Shown: positions 34,201 through 46,700 of the stretch, in pieces
How the letters are laid out: each line of letters begins with the position of its first letter
How positions within the stretch are numbered: position 1 is the stretch's first letter
DNA from: Gonium pectorale
Taxonomy: Eukaryota > Chlorophyta > Chlorophyceae > Chlamydomonadales > Volvocaceae
Reading direction: 5' to 3'
Assembly (NCBI GenBank): GCA_001584585.1
Contig: LSYV01000037.1
Span: 813,317 to 877,316, forward strand
DNA: 64,000 bases
Translations under genes and position numbers: made by a program
Notes under the pieces: generated by a model
What the model was told of the DNA's origin: nothing
Database searches by the model: none
The model's input: only the letters and a program-made list of their open reading frames with translations

Positions 34201-34833
34201 ATACGACACTGCTCCGTCGTACCCGACCGCCTGCATCTGGGCCTGGTAGGCGTCATCAAAGGACTCGGCAGCCTCGCCGGCGCCGTACGAGCCGTCCCAT
34301 CCACTGCAGCCGTACATTGTCGCGTGAGGGCCGTAATAAACACCGCCGTCACAGGCTGCGCTAGTAGCTCCGTAAGCCATGCCGTACGCCTCGTCTGCGT
34401 TGTCGTACATACCATACATGCTGTACGTGTCATAGTATGATGCCTGCTCTGGCTCCTCTTGAAGCGCTGCTGCGGTGCCAGTGCCCTTGCGACCCGCACG
34501 CCCTTGCCGCGTCCCGATGTACGCCGCAGCCGCCGCCTCGGGAGCCGCTGAAGCCGGCACCGTCGGTTGTTCGTCACCGCCAGCATCGCTGCCGGCGCCT
34601 CGTCCGTGGGAGCAGAGGCTGCTGCTTACACTGCCGCTACTGCCGTGCTGTGAGATAGCGGTTGGAGACGCGTCGCTGGCGGCGGCGCGGGGCACGAAGG
34701 CAGGTGCCTTGACACTGAGGGTCTTAGCCCCGCTTCCACAGCCACCGGCCGAGGGGCTGGAGGCCGGCGCTGACGCCAGGGATGTTGCATCGCCGCAGCG
34801 CGGGACAAACTCCTTCGCTTCCACATTCAGCAT
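31298..34833 (-). CDS. CID7-like protein: two PAM2 motifs, Tyr-rich tract, CUE-like, DUF1771 and Smr domains
   Basis: Exons 34833-33691, 33393-32893, 32175-31786 and 31405-31298 are all phase 0 (713 aa). Residues 2-11 (LNVEAKEFVP) and 39-48 (LSVKAPAFVP) match PAM2, the motif that binds the MLLE domain of poly(A)-binding protein. Residues ~130-243 form a Tyr/Gly-rich low-complexity tract with about 21 Tyr. Residues ~278-325 look like a CUE ubiquitin-binding helix bundle (LLELFFPHYAGDALARLLER). DUF1771 follows (ALAKELGRKGRQANEAMKAA, IFAQRN; ~550-593), then Smr (FVDLHGLH, CTGTGHHTKGSKTPARLP; ~635-713), a domain that in relatives binds or cleaves nucleic acid. The order matches plant CID5/6/7 (CTC-interacting domain) proteins, so a cytoplasmic mRNA-regulatory role is likely. 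The ATG follows an acceptor-like CAG, so a 5' UTR intron is possible. Confidence 0.88.
33522..33554 (+). repeat. Three-copy 11-bp tandem repeat in an intron
   Basis: GTGGCTTGGCC is repeated three times inside the first intron of the CID7-like gene. Confidence 0.85.
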
Positions 34834-35032
34834 GGTAACCTGTTGCCCAACAAGCTAGAGATGGTGCAGGCTCGAACCCTGCGCCAAAGGACAGGAACTC
34901 GTGTCGCGGACCGCTCATCTGCCACTCCTCCGGCGACTTGTGGGTAGTACCAGGCACAAGGTAAGAGCTGCAAACTTAATAATCACCTTGCCCTAACGCT
35001 CTCACTTGCGTTCCCGCCGCCACAGTTGGTGT

Positions 35033-35287
35033 TCAGGCACTCCGCCCCTTGTCTGAAGGGTCCCCTCCGACAGAATACAGATAGTCAAGAGCGCGTCGCA
35101 CAGTCGGACGCACGCTCCGGAAGATGTGCTTATCGGTGCCGAGGTAAGTGTCCCAGTCGAAGAGTAGGCAGCTAGCAAGGGTGACGCCTATGAGCACGTT
35201 TGTGGCTGTCTTTACTCGCCTATGATATCGTCTGCTCAACCAAACTTCGCGCGAAGGGTTGGGTGGCTGCTCACTGCCCGAGTCCAT
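35033..35287 (-). CDS. 84-aa single-pass membrane protein, unrecognised (single exon)
   Basis: An uninterrupted frame from ATG 35287 to TGA 35033. The N-terminus is polar and basic (WLSRRYHRRVKTATN), followed by one hydrophobic helix (VLIGVTLASCLLF, about residues 31-43) and a conserved-looking soluble tail (DWDTYLGTDKHIFRSVRPTV, RRALDYLYSV). The positive-inside pattern puts the N-terminus on the cytosol or matrix side. I do not recognise the family. Its stop lies only 199 bp from the start codon of the CID7-like gene on the same strand, with no TGTAA between them, while its start faces the 35646 gene 358 bp away. Confidence 0.7.
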   Translation of the reverse strand: MDSGSEQPPNPSREVWLSRRYHRRVKTATNVLIGVTLASCLLFDWDTYLGTDKHIFRSVRPTVRRALDYLYSVGGDPSDKGRSA

Positions 35288-35578
35288 ATGTTGATATGTG
35301 CTGGCGGCCCGTGGGGTACAGCGCTCCGTGCGTATGCCGTCGCGGCGTCATGCATCATAGTTTTGGTGGAACGGGTCTTGCTCGTCCAAGGCCGGCAGGC
35401 GCGGGATTCCTCGGCGTCCGACGTCCTTGAGGAGACACAACCGTTTTTGCTGCATTTTCCAAAGCTTGTGATGAGCCTTATGCAAAGCCCCAAGTGCTGT
35501 TGTCTATCTAGCTTCCACGCCATCATAAGCAAATACACAGCTCACTGGGGCGACTTTCTGCTCCAATTGGGCTCAGCA

Positions 35579-35590
35579 GACATATAAAAA
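35579..35590 (+). promoter_or_regulatory. TATA-like element upstream of the 35646 gene
   Basis: ACATATAAAAAA lies about 60 bp before the ATG in the 358-bp divergent intergenic space. Position and sequence fit a TATA box, though the transcription start is unknown. Confidence 0.35.
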
Positions 35591-35645
35591 AACTGTTTTC
35601 TGACTCGGACATTCATCGGCAGTCACCTGCACGCCGTCGCTAGGG

Positions 35646-36523
35646 ATGCAGGCAATCAAGGAGTTTCAGCTTCAGCGTCTTGCTGATTTTGAACTGATCA
35701 GCGCGAGCCTGGCGGAGGTGTGGCAGGCGAAGTCCCTGCCTCAGCTGCTTCAGCTCGGCCGGAGCCTGCCCGAGAGCGCACAATACACAGCCCTTGGGGC
35801 ATGTCTCCTATCCCAGTTCGTTCTAGTTCTCCTTACCCGCAGCGGCCGGAAATTCGTCTTCACGACGGTCGACACGGTGGGGCCGCCGGGGGAGTGGGCT
35901 GTCTTTACCCGCACCAGCAGAAAGGCCTGTACACTTCTACCCTTGCTCCCATGTTCATGAACTTGCTCTTGGTGTCCGTGAACGTTTGCGGGCAGAAAGC
36001 AACGGCGCATACGTCGCTCTGCGATGGCCCCTCCCCACGTCGGGCCCCTGCTTGTAGGTGCTCGCCGTGGTACTGCTCTCCATCCTGCTGGTCGCGATCG
36101 TCGGCCTGCCGATTGGTCAGTAGCGCTGGAGCCTGCTCGCCATGCAGCGCGTTCCTTTGGCAACTACCACCGTCGACCATCAGTCCTCCCGGCCTTGTTA
36201 TGTCCGCGTAGCCAGAGCGTTTACGTTGCCGCGTCTTGTCGCAGCCCGAGGCTCGCACATGTCGAGGATGTGTATAAAGTGCGGAGCCATCAGTGGCTCT
36301 CGGTAACACGCCCGGATCACGCCGCCGATAAATGACTGCAGGTGCGATCTACATTGGCATCCGCGGCTCCATCCTCATGGCGCGCTCCTTGTCCGAGAAC
36401 TTCCCCACGCTGGCCATCGTTCTACGCCCGCTACTCGCGGCTGTTGGACAGGCTGCGACGGCTGGGTCGGCCGCGACAACGGCGACAGCGGACGCATCGG
36501 CGGCTGCTGCTGCTGCACGCTAG
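35646..36523 (+). CDS. 156-aa two-helix membrane protein, unrecognised (3 exons)
   Basis: Exons are 35646-35876, 36058-36115 and 36342-36523. The second and third join in phase 1 to give LPIG|AIYIGIRGS, which restores a continuous hydrophobic helix and supports the model. There is an amphipathic N-terminal helix (FQLQRLADFELISASLAEVW), TM1 near 47-64 (ALGACLLSQFVLVLL) and TM2 near 78-103 (VLAVVLLSILLVAIVGLPIG). The tail is Ala/Thr-rich. The family is unknown. It is transcribed away from the 84-aa membrane protein, possibly from a shared promoter. A TGTAA at about 37346 could be its poly(A) signal, giving a ~820-nt 3' UTR. Confidence 0.65.
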
Positions 36524-37770
36524 CCGGATGGACATGAGCGTCCCTGCCTTAAAGCTTTGGCGGCTTGGTGACCGTGCATGGCTGAGCGGCCCTGGAACTC
36601 CTGTCCGGTGTTGGCTGCATGCTGGTCGGGGGAACGCTGTATGCTTTCAAGCTCTGATGCTTGTTGGGTGTGTAGCCTTTCTGCTTAGGGCTGCCAGGGT
36701 GCGAGGGATGAATGTGGCGTGTATGCCGGTAGAGTTGTCTGAGCTTTATGTGGCGTGTGCATTACCAGCGCAGACAGAGTGCAAGAGTGTGCTACTTTCA
36801 GTCAATTTGGGTACTGGTGTGTTATCTATTCAAGTGGAACGCTGCTCCTGAGAGAATCCAGGCGTGCCCGCAGTGCTTGTTAGCGAATGGGGTAGATGGG
36901 CGTTAGATGTTAGGCATGTGAGACGTGTTCCGTCATATTGATCAGAGCGTCATCAGCGCGTCAAGCTAGCCCTGGTTGAGGCTTCAGTGGTAAATGACAG
37001 GGTAGTCAAGTTTTGCATCGTGCCTGCCTGCGTAAGAATAAGTGAGCGTGTGTTGATGGTTGCTACGTGAACCGGCATTTTGACAAGGCCTCTTAATCTG
37101 CCGGTATTTTGCTGAGCACTTGCAGCGGCGTTGAGGTCTACTGGCTTAGGCATGGGTGGTAGCTGCATGGACCCCCCATGACACGTATGTGGGGTTTATG
37201 CGGTGTGAGCATTCTGGAGTTGCTCTAGCTCCTTCGGCGGTTGGCGCCGTGCTGCGCCGCTGCTGCGCTTTATTTGGGAGGCATGCGACCCACGGACCAT
37301 CAAGCCCCATGTGCGTCCAAGAGCCCGCACTGCCTCACATCCGCATGTAACGGATATGTGGGGGTATGCATTGCTTTCTACCGTGCTCAAATAACAATGT
37401 CCGCTCCGTGCAAATTACGACACGTACCACACAGTCAGACGGCAGTCCCCGCTTATGATCTCAAGTACATATCACTTGGAAAACGGTTGTTCCAGCTTCA
37501 GAGCAACATTTTCGCTCACCAACAACATTCGCGCACTCCACAACAAACTCAGCACTGCCACACTCCATGGTTTCCTCTACATCCATGCTGAGTATAGACA
37601 CCGCAACGCGAATAGGTAGCCCTATGTGCATTAATCACAATTCCATGCAACCTTGCCTCGTTCATTGATTCCTGCCATCGACTGACCATTGTCGTCGATC
37701 ATGCATTCAAGGCTATAGCTAAGAAGTTTAATTGTGACGGGAGTACCCGGTCAAGTTGGCTTCTTTGACC
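36524..37770. other. 3' UTR of the 35646 gene and promoter region of BLD10
   Basis: No coding exon is visible. The sequence is notably less GC-rich than the rest of the window. A TGTAA lies at 37346-37350. Confidence 0.55.
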
Positions 37771-40700
37771 ATGGACGACCGACAGCTGGCCGTGCTGAGG
37801 CGCAAGCTCGAGGCGCTTGGTTTCTCGGAGCCCCTGGAAGCGTCCAGCGCGCCGTTGGTACAGAAGTTGGTGGAGGACCTCGTACACACGACGGACAGCT
37901 ATCGGGTACTTAAGCAGCAATGCTCCAAGCAGGCGCAGGACATATCCGCGTTCGACTTGAGGGTAGGGGTTACGGCTGGGGGGAGAGGACTGGGGGACGG
38001 GCAAAAGAATGACACCTGCTGTGAACCCTGTTGGCGTTCACGGCTTTCATGGTCCGTTGAGCCAACTGGTCATGCCGGGTTCGTGTGTGCCCGTGCTGTA
38101 GTGAATATACAGGCAAACACCATGTCACCCCTTCCACTTTCCTCCGCTCCTTTCCGCTCAGCTCGAGGCCGTCCGGCATGATTCGGGCCGCCTGCAGTCA
38201 GAGAACAGCCAGCTCCACGTGCTGGTGATGCAGCATGCGGAGAGCCGCGAGCAGCAGGCGCGGGAGCACTACACGGCTGTAAAGAGGCTGGAGGACACTA
38301 TCGCGGAGCTGTCCTACTGGAAGCAGGCCGCCGTTGAGAAGCTGCAGGCAGCAGAGCGGGAGAACAGCGGGCTGCGGAAGCGCTGCGAGGAGCTGACCAA
38401 GCTGACGGACAAGCTTGCGGCAGGTGGAGAGTCCAGCGGCCATGATGCACCAGGGGTCGGACAAGATGCTTTAGGGAAACTCTTCCTTCGAGTCCGCTTG
38501 CCCTATTCAGCATTCTTTCAACGCCACCCGGGGCCTGCCGACAACTGAGGGTAATGTGCAGGCCGATGGGCCTCTCAATTTGCGTCCAGGGCCCTAACCA
38601 AGTGCTTCTGCTGACATAGCCTTGTCCCTCCACCACTCTGCTTTGAGCAGGGTCGGCGACCCCTCAACTGGCGACACCCAAGATCAACTCGGCAGGCCCG
38701 TTACGTAAGTGCCCTGCCCGCTGCCCCTAGGACAATCAACCGCAAGCTATGCTGCGCGTTGAGTTGCAGAACCAAGCGAGTGTAACCACACCCCATCACA
38801 CTGGCCCAAGAATTATACTACGGTTGATGGCTCCAATCACACAGCAGGCCCTGCGCTCACTCCCTGGCTCCCATTCAGGTGCCACGCCGCCACCCTCACC
38901 ACCGCGTCCTCGCCAGGCCACAGTAGATGTCCTGCAGGCGGCCAACAGCAGGTAAACAGGGGCCAAGTCCCGAGAACTTCACCTGTTGCATTTTGCTTCC
39001 ATGTTGCGCCAGCGCGCATCCCCTCCCTTGTTGTCTCAGCGCCCTGTTTACAATGTTGCCTCCCTTGCCAGGATACTGTCTCTTCAGCGGCAGCTGTCGG
39101 AGACGACCGCCGAGTTGGAGGCCCTGCGGCAGCGCGTGGCCGAGGACGAGGTGCGGGCGAAGGGGGGAACACGACTGGGGTGGTGCCAAGAGCCAGCTGT
39201 CTTGCTGCCTTCCTTGTACCGGAAGACACGCTGCCATGTTGCCTGGCATCCGGATTTACCCCTTATACGGGCATTGCGCATTGCAGGATCAGATCCGGCG
39301 GCGCGACGTGGAGATCAGCCGATTGGGCAGCCGCGCAGGCGCGGACACGGACGTGCTGGCGCTGAGAGCCCGCAACGAGGCCAACGAGAGCATGATACTC
39401 CAGCTGAACGGGACGGTGCGTCTGGGCGCGAAGGAGAGGAGGGCGTTGCCATGCATTGGGACGGTGTTGAAGGGCTGTCCCCTAGGCTTGGCAGGTGCCA
39501 GAGCTCACTGGCGACTGCCAAGTCGTACATGATACCGCATGCGGTCCCCCGGTTCATCGGCCTGTGACCGACAATAAGCTCGCTTGTGGATGCCGCAGGT
39601 CGAGTCCTTGGCCACGCGCGTGAAGGAGTTAGAGGGCTTCGAGGCGCAGGTCGGGCAGATGGAGGCTGCGGTGCGGCGGGCTGAGGAGGCACGCGCGGCA
39701 GCCGAGGAGCGCTATCGCAGGTAGGTACCACAAGCCCGGCATGGAAAGCTGGATCGCGAGGCTTTGGACCGCCTCACAGCGCGGCAGGCTTCTCGCTCTC
39801 ACAGGTTGTGTTCGTTTGGACTGACTTGGCGGTCACTCTTCCGCCCAACAGCGCGGTCCGTGATCACGAGGCCTTGAACCGTCAAGTGGAGGCGCTGCGA
39901 CAGGATCTGGCGGCGCAGCAAGATGCGGGCGAACGGGCGGCGACGCTGCTGGCAGGGAGCCAGGCTGTGGACGGCGGCCTGCCCAGCAGTGTAGGTGTCG
40001 GAGGCAGTCGGAGGGCATTGCCGACATGCATTGGGGTCATTGGGAAGCCACTGTGCAGCAGCCTAGCGAGAGGCGCTTCTAGATGCCCCCAGATGCTGAC
40101 TCCTTTGGAGCCGCGCAGGTCCCAGTGTTGCGGCAGCGCCTGTCGGAGGCCCGGGCGGAGCAGGACCGGCTTACAGCTGCGTTGGCCGCCTCCGAGAGCG
40201 AGAAGAAGAAGTTGACACAGCAGGTCCGTTTCTATGTTCAAGCTCTAGTGCTGCGGATGTTGCTACAGGGGAATTGGATGTTGACTGGACGCCTTGACGC
40301 AAGTGCGACGCTGAGAACGCGCTACGGCATACGCCGCTATTGGCGACTCCTGTGCGTGCCTGTGAGACCCCTGCACGAGAAGGATGCGGTACCGCCCGTC
40401 GCCACAGTCTGCACACGCAGCCCTGCACACTCTGCCGTTTGCCTCGGGTGCACAGGTCGCTTCGTTGCGATCCGAGATGGACGACCTGCAGTTTCTGCTG
40501 GCCGAGGCACACGCACGCGCCGGGGACACCGCATCCGCCAACGCCAATGCTGCAGGCGAGGCGCAGCGCCTGGCAGCGGAGCTGGCGGGTCGCAGTGCAG
40601 CACTGCGGGATGCCGAGGCGAGGCTCGCGCAGGTGCGTCGAGCACTGCCTACAGCTGTTTGGGGCAAATAGCATCTCCGGTGGAAGCTGGAAAAAAGTAT

Positions 40701-43700
40701 GTACATTCTAGTGCCCTGGTATTGGAAGGTTCTTGCCCGGCCTGGCCAAATACGCATGCTTGTCGAGTGTGCCAGGCAACGTGCTGTGGGAGACTGAGAC
40801 CCTGAACCCTCGCACCCATGAACCCCTTGGCTGAGTGCCAGGCGCTTGCGGAGTCTGAGTCGAGGAGGGCAAGCATCGCGGCCCTTGAGCAGGAGCGGAC
40901 AGCTGCCCTCCTCAGGTGCGTCGTGCATATGCCGTCATCTGTTAGCAAGGTAGGCAACCAAACAGCTTACCAATCTTCATCGGATGTACCCGCGAACTTC
41001 GCATTGACCATGTGGAAGCTGCATCCAATCCCCTCTCCAGGTGCGAGGACCTCCAGTCGCGGCTGGAGAAGGCCGAGCGGTCTGCGGCATCGGAGCGCTC
41101 TGCCTCGCTTGCCGCGCAGTCGGCTGTGGGCCGCCTTGAGTCGGAGCTGCGAGTGGCGCGGTCTGGACAGGCGGCGCTTGAGCAGGAGGCGGCGGCACTG
41201 CGACAACAACTGCAGGTGTGTGCCTTGCGGCCTCCCCCTACCTTGCCTCTGTGGCTCTGCGTCACACGTGACCACTAACTAATAGAGAGCAACAAGCAAG
41301 GTGTGCAGCTACCAGAGCGTGCAGATAAAGCGTCCAGCGTGCCGTTCCCGGCCCGAAGGTGCGGAGGCGGAGGCGCCGCTAAGGCATGATGTCACCGGCC
41401 GTTATGCGCACTATGAGCGCTTGCAACATGCTGCATCTGCACCGTTCCTCGCCGGCGCAGGACGTCTCCGCCGGCAAGGTCCGCGCCGCCTCCGCCCTCA
41501 GCAGTACTGAGGATGAGGCCAGCCGGGCGCGCCAGCAGGCGGATGCGCTGAGTCGGGAGCTCGCGGCCGAGCGGCGTGCGGTCGAGGAACTGCGGACCGC
41601 CCGGGACTCGCTTCAGGTGAGGGAACACCGGAGACAGGCCGTTGAAAACCCCAAAGCCGTTAACCCTACCACAAGGTCAGGGCGTTTGACCTCGACAGTC
41701 GGGCATGGCCCCTTTCAGCGCCTTTAGACACCTCGTCTTACGTTGAAATCCCTTTCCGTTCGCAGCTGGAGCTGGAGCGGTTAAGCAACCAGATGGTGGT
41801 GCAGCAGCAAGAGATTGAGGTGCTGGCTGAGCAGCTCAACGCCGCTCGGCGACAGGCGGCGGAGGCAGATGCGCGAGCGTCCACCGCGGGCCGGGAGCTC
41901 TCCACACTGGGAGCGGCGCAACAGCGATGTGAGGAGATGGCAGAGCAGGCTCGGCGGGCGATGGCGGAGGCGGCAGAGGCCGAGGGTGAGGCAGCGCGGG
42001 CGCGCGGCGCAGCGGCCGCGGCGGTGGAGGCGCAGGCGCGAGCTGAGCGGGCGGCGCGCGAGGCAGCGCGCGAAGCTGAGGCAGCCCGGGAGGCCGAGGC
42101 TTCGATGCGGGCGCAGCTCAGGGAGGCGGAGGCCACTGCAGAGGCTGCTGCGAAGGCGGCCAAGGCTGCAGAGGTTAGTGCTGTGCTGGGGAACAGCACA
42201 TGGGAAAGGGAAGGCATATTATAGACGGAGGGTCCGGACTATCCAGAAGCAGGTGTCGCACAGCCTCTACCAGTCATCCAGCGAAGTTGTCGTAGCCTAT
42301 CCTGATTCCACGCCTCAACGTGTGATTGCATTGGCCCACATCACCTTTCACGCAACAGCAGTCACCGTTACCCTACTCGTGACAGGCGGATCGCGACCGC
42401 GCCCTCATGGACGCCCGCCTGGCCGCCGGGGATCTGGCCTCGCTGCGGGACCAGCTGGTGGCGGAAGCTAGCTCAGCCGTGGAAGCTGGCTCCTCGGCGC
42501 GCCAGCTGGCGGCGCGGCTTGCGGCTGCGGAGCGGGAGGCGGCGGCACGGCAGGAGGAGGCGCAGCGTGCGGCGGCCGCCGCCGAAGCAGCAGAGGCAGC
42601 CGCTGCAGCTGCCCGGGGCCGTGAGGAGGAGGCTCGGGCGCAAGGCCGCGAGTGGGCGGAGCGGGCGCGGCGGGCCGAGGCACTGGTGGCCGAGTACGAT
42701 GTGGACTTGGCGCAGGTGGGGGGCACTACGGCAGGATTATGCATGTGCCGTTACCTCCCAGCTTATGTACCAGGCAGTACACACTAAAAGCTGTGCGCGG
42801 CTTGAACATGTTGCTTTCTTGAGTCTCGATTGCTTAGCTGGGGCTGGCGGCTGCGTCGGTGCACGCCTAGGAATGCCCTCCATCTGCGAGCTCCCCTGGC
42901 CTTGGCCCGCAGCTGCGCTCTGCGCGCGAGTCCGACGCGGCCGCGCTGCGCGGCTTGGAGGAGGCGCTGGCCGCGGCGCGCCGCGACTGCGACGCCCGGC
43001 GAGCCGAGGTGGAGCAGCTCACCACGCTGAGCCTGCGCGGGGACGCCACCGTGCAGGAGTACATGGCAAACCTCAAGGTGATCCGGGTGGCCACAATTTG
43101 CACTGCGGGCAGCACATGGCGATCTGCTTATATTTCGCCGATTCATGTTGAATGCTTATGCCCATGACCCGCTCCCCGCCCCACGTTTCGACGACAGGCT
43201 ATGTCGGCTGACCTGCGCGCCGCCGAGATGCGTGTCGCAGACCTGACGGGGGAGCTAGCGGCGCGGCAGGACGAAGCGGCCGCATGGCGGGCGGAGGCCG
43301 AGCAGATGCGGGGTCTACTCCGCTCGCTGGACGCGGACCGAGACGGTTTACAAGTGAGACATTAACCGAATAGAAGGGGGGGGGCTAAGAGAGGCAAGTG
43401 CCATGGCTGCAGGCTTGGTGCGTTTGTCTCCGTGGGGCGGAGCTGCATAATGACCCCTCTTCAGGAGTAAAATCACATGCAACGCGAGGTATGCCAAGCA
43501 GCAAAAACGCTCAGTTGCGAGGAGACGGCATGCACGAAGCGACGTGCGCTTGGAGGGACGTCGCCACGCAGCCCTTGCTAAGACCCCTGCGGCCCTGCGG
43601 CGACGTCGACCCCTGCAGCCTGTCAAGCGCCCCTCAATGCCCACCTTTGCCCGCAGTCTGAGTTGGACGCCAAGGCGGAGCGCCTGGCCACGCTCCAGCA

Positions 43701-46700
43701 GCAGCTGGATGCGGTCACGCAGGCTGCTGACGAAGCCAACCGGTAGGCAGCGCGAGTGGGAGGCGCTTCGCAGGGCCCGTGCAAGGACTTTAGACCGAGA
43801 CCTCGTGCTTGCATCTTGCGCCGAGCCGTATAATGAGCTCGGTGCCTGATGCCACCTTACATGTGCTTCAAGCTGATCCTGTACGAGCACCCAACGTTCG
43901 CGAGCCCGCACACGTCCCACCTTGCGCTCTCCGCGCTCCAGGCTGCTGGCCCTGGCTGAGGGCCGACTCGCCCATATGGACGAGCGCACCCGGGAGGGCG
44001 ACGCGGAGGCGGGCGGGCTGCGCCAGCAGCTGGCCGCTGCGATGGAGAGCGTGCGGGGCCTGAGTGGGGAGGGCGACGCGCTACGGGAGGAGCTGCGCGC
44101 CGTGAGCGAGGACCTGGAAGCGCTGGTGCGGGAGAACCAGGTGGGGCGGCACACGGGCTTCGAGAGTCCAGGTACCGTACTCGGTCTTGCGGTTCTAGGC
44201 ATGGAGTTCAAGCCAGCCGGCTGGCGCTCATGTGCGTGATGGGCCTAGGGGCAGGGCAAGGTACGAGACCCAAGTTGCTGTGGCAGGGAGGTGAGTAGGG
44301 TGGTGGCGTGGCGAAGTGCGGTTGCTAGGCAGGCCTTGCGGGTCTGCCTAGCAGCGGCAGCCGCAGCGGGTCAGCTGCAAAATCTATGCCATCAGTCATG
44401 GACCGAGACGCATGAATTCCGTCGGCGACATACCACTCCTTTGCCTAGGTGCCCTCTACCCATGCCGTGTGCACCGCTCCTTCTTCGCCCCAGGTCGTTA
44501 GCTCCGAGCTGTCCAAAGTAGCGACGCAGCGCGACTCGGCAGCGGAGGAGGCCCGCCGGCAGAACGCCCGTGCCGCGGCGGCGGAGCAGATGTTGCGGGC
44601 CAAGGAGGTGGAGGCGGAGGACCTGCGCCGTGTGTACGAGGCGCTCGCGGCGGAGCACAGGAGGTTCGTTCATGCGCAGCGTGCGCAGGGACAAAGACCG
44701 CGTGCTAACCTCATGGTTCCCAGAAGTTGATGTCACTGAGCGTGCAGTCCGACAGTTTTTGCGCCCAATGCTTACAGGCTCCAGAGCGGCTACACAGCGC
44801 TGGAGCGGGAGGGCGGCATGCGTGAGGCGGCGCTGCAGGTGCGGGTGCACGCATCGACAGAGCTCGCGCCGAGCGCCTAGCTTTGCTCTGGTCATCACGG
44901 CACCCCGTTTTACGCCCCTAGTCGCAGCACTCAGCGCTTAGCATTCCGAGCTCCTGACTTAGCAGCACTGCTCGTCAGATACCGATCGCCATACAGCGCC
45001 CGAACTGCCTCCCCTCAACTCCGCGGCCACCCGCAGGCCAAGGCCGCGGAGGTTTCCAGCCTGGCAGAGGCGCAGCGGGCGGCGCAGGCAACCATCAACC
45101 AGTACGTCATGGACCTGCAGGTTGGTAGCCGCTGGGGCCAGGTTGGCTCACTCGCATCCGAGTGTGACATGAGCGGGTGGGGTACCGCACGTCCGTGCGC
45201 AGGGGTGCAGGCGGATGGCAATGTCTGCGAGTGCTTGCACCGCTTCCGCTACTGCATTTGCCCCTTGGCCCCTGCTTGACTTGGGTTTGCAGCAGGCGGC
45301 CACGGCTTTGCCTTCTGTCCACCCCTATTCCCCACCAGGCCTTTGAGCGGCAGGTGGATTCGCTGAGCCGGCAGCTGTCGCATGCGGAGGCGGAGATCGA
45401 GGAGCTGGGGCGGCAGCGGGAGGGGCTGCTGGAGGAGCTCAGGGCGGCGCAACAGGTGAGGCAATTGGTGCTGACGGGCTGGTACGCCAGCCTGCGTGAA
45501 GCCGCTTCTTGATGCAGCCGCAGTGTGGGTCCCGCCATCAAAGGGGCATCGGCGTCAGGGAAGACTCTTTTTTGTTTGCTGGCGAGCCGGACCACTGCGT
45601 CGACTTGAGTGACAGACATATGGATGTATGGACAGGGCAACGATGTGCAGGATTGAATCCGTCGCCACTTGGCCCCGGCTGCGGCTCTCCCATCCCTCTC
45701 CTGCAGGTCCGCCTGGGCCTGGAGCGGCACCGCGAGGAGCTGCAGCGGCAGGTGGCAGCGCTGGACAGCCAGGTTGCGCTGGGGCGGGCGCGGCTGGAGG
45801 ACGCGGGCGCAGAGGCGGCCAGCCTGGGGCAGCGGCTGGCCATGGAGCGCAGCCGGTGGGTGCCCGGGGGAGGTGCAGGTGCATTCTTGGGACACCCCCG
45901 CACGTGCTAGCCATGTCTGCCACGCCTGTACTCGAGCTGTAGCCGCTACTGCGAGGCCTGATCGTTTAATGTTTTATACAAGGAACTGTGGTCATGGCTT
46001 CTTGCTAGCGCACCCGTGCCGTGCCTCTTGGACCATCAGGGTCGCGGAGCTGGAGGGGCTGCTCGCGGGCATGCGGGCGAGGGAGTTCCGTGGCGAGATG
46101 ACGGCGGGAGGACCCGGCACCACGGGCGCGGGAGGCGGCGGCCAGCTGGCGGTGCTGGGCGAGCGCAATCGGGCGCTGGAAGAGCAGGTGACGCCGAACC
46201 AGGAGGTGGCCTAGGTCTGAAAAGGGTTCTGTGTGGTCACGAATGGGGCCCAATCGACTGTCCTACAAAGAGACACAAAATGCGGGCCACAGTACAGTTG
46301 GTTGCGCTACGGCGGCCTAGGCCTGCCAATCCTCATGCCTAACTGCCAACCCCCTTCCTGCTGTCGCCCATCTGCATGTCATACCCGTGGCGCCCCAGGT
46401 GGCCTCCCTCCAGCACCAGGTGGCCTCGCTGCAAGCCAGCCGGGAGGAGCAAGACCGCGAGCTGGCGGCCCTGAGGACCGAAGCAATGGCGCTCGCAGCA
46501 GCGACGACGCAGAGGCCGGGGCACCAAGGCCAGGGCGGCGCACAGGGGCCGGGCTCTGAGGCGGCCAGCGGCGCGGAGTCGGGCGCTCTGCGCGCCCGGA
46601 TGGCGGAGCTTGAGCGGCGGAACGCGGAGCTGTTGAGAGAGCTTCGGACGGTGACCAGGGGCAGTGACCTTGCGCCCCGCGGGAAACGCCGGTTGCGGCC

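Noticed and set aside
34855..34916. tRNA-like sequence on the minus strand (GCAGGGTTCGAGCCTGC with short AGATG/CATCT ends)
   Set aside because: The T-arm-like stem and TTCGAG look tempting, but the span is only ~62 nt, the loop register is off, and no D-arm or anticodon arm pairs. It is probably 5' UTR sequence of the CID7-like gene.
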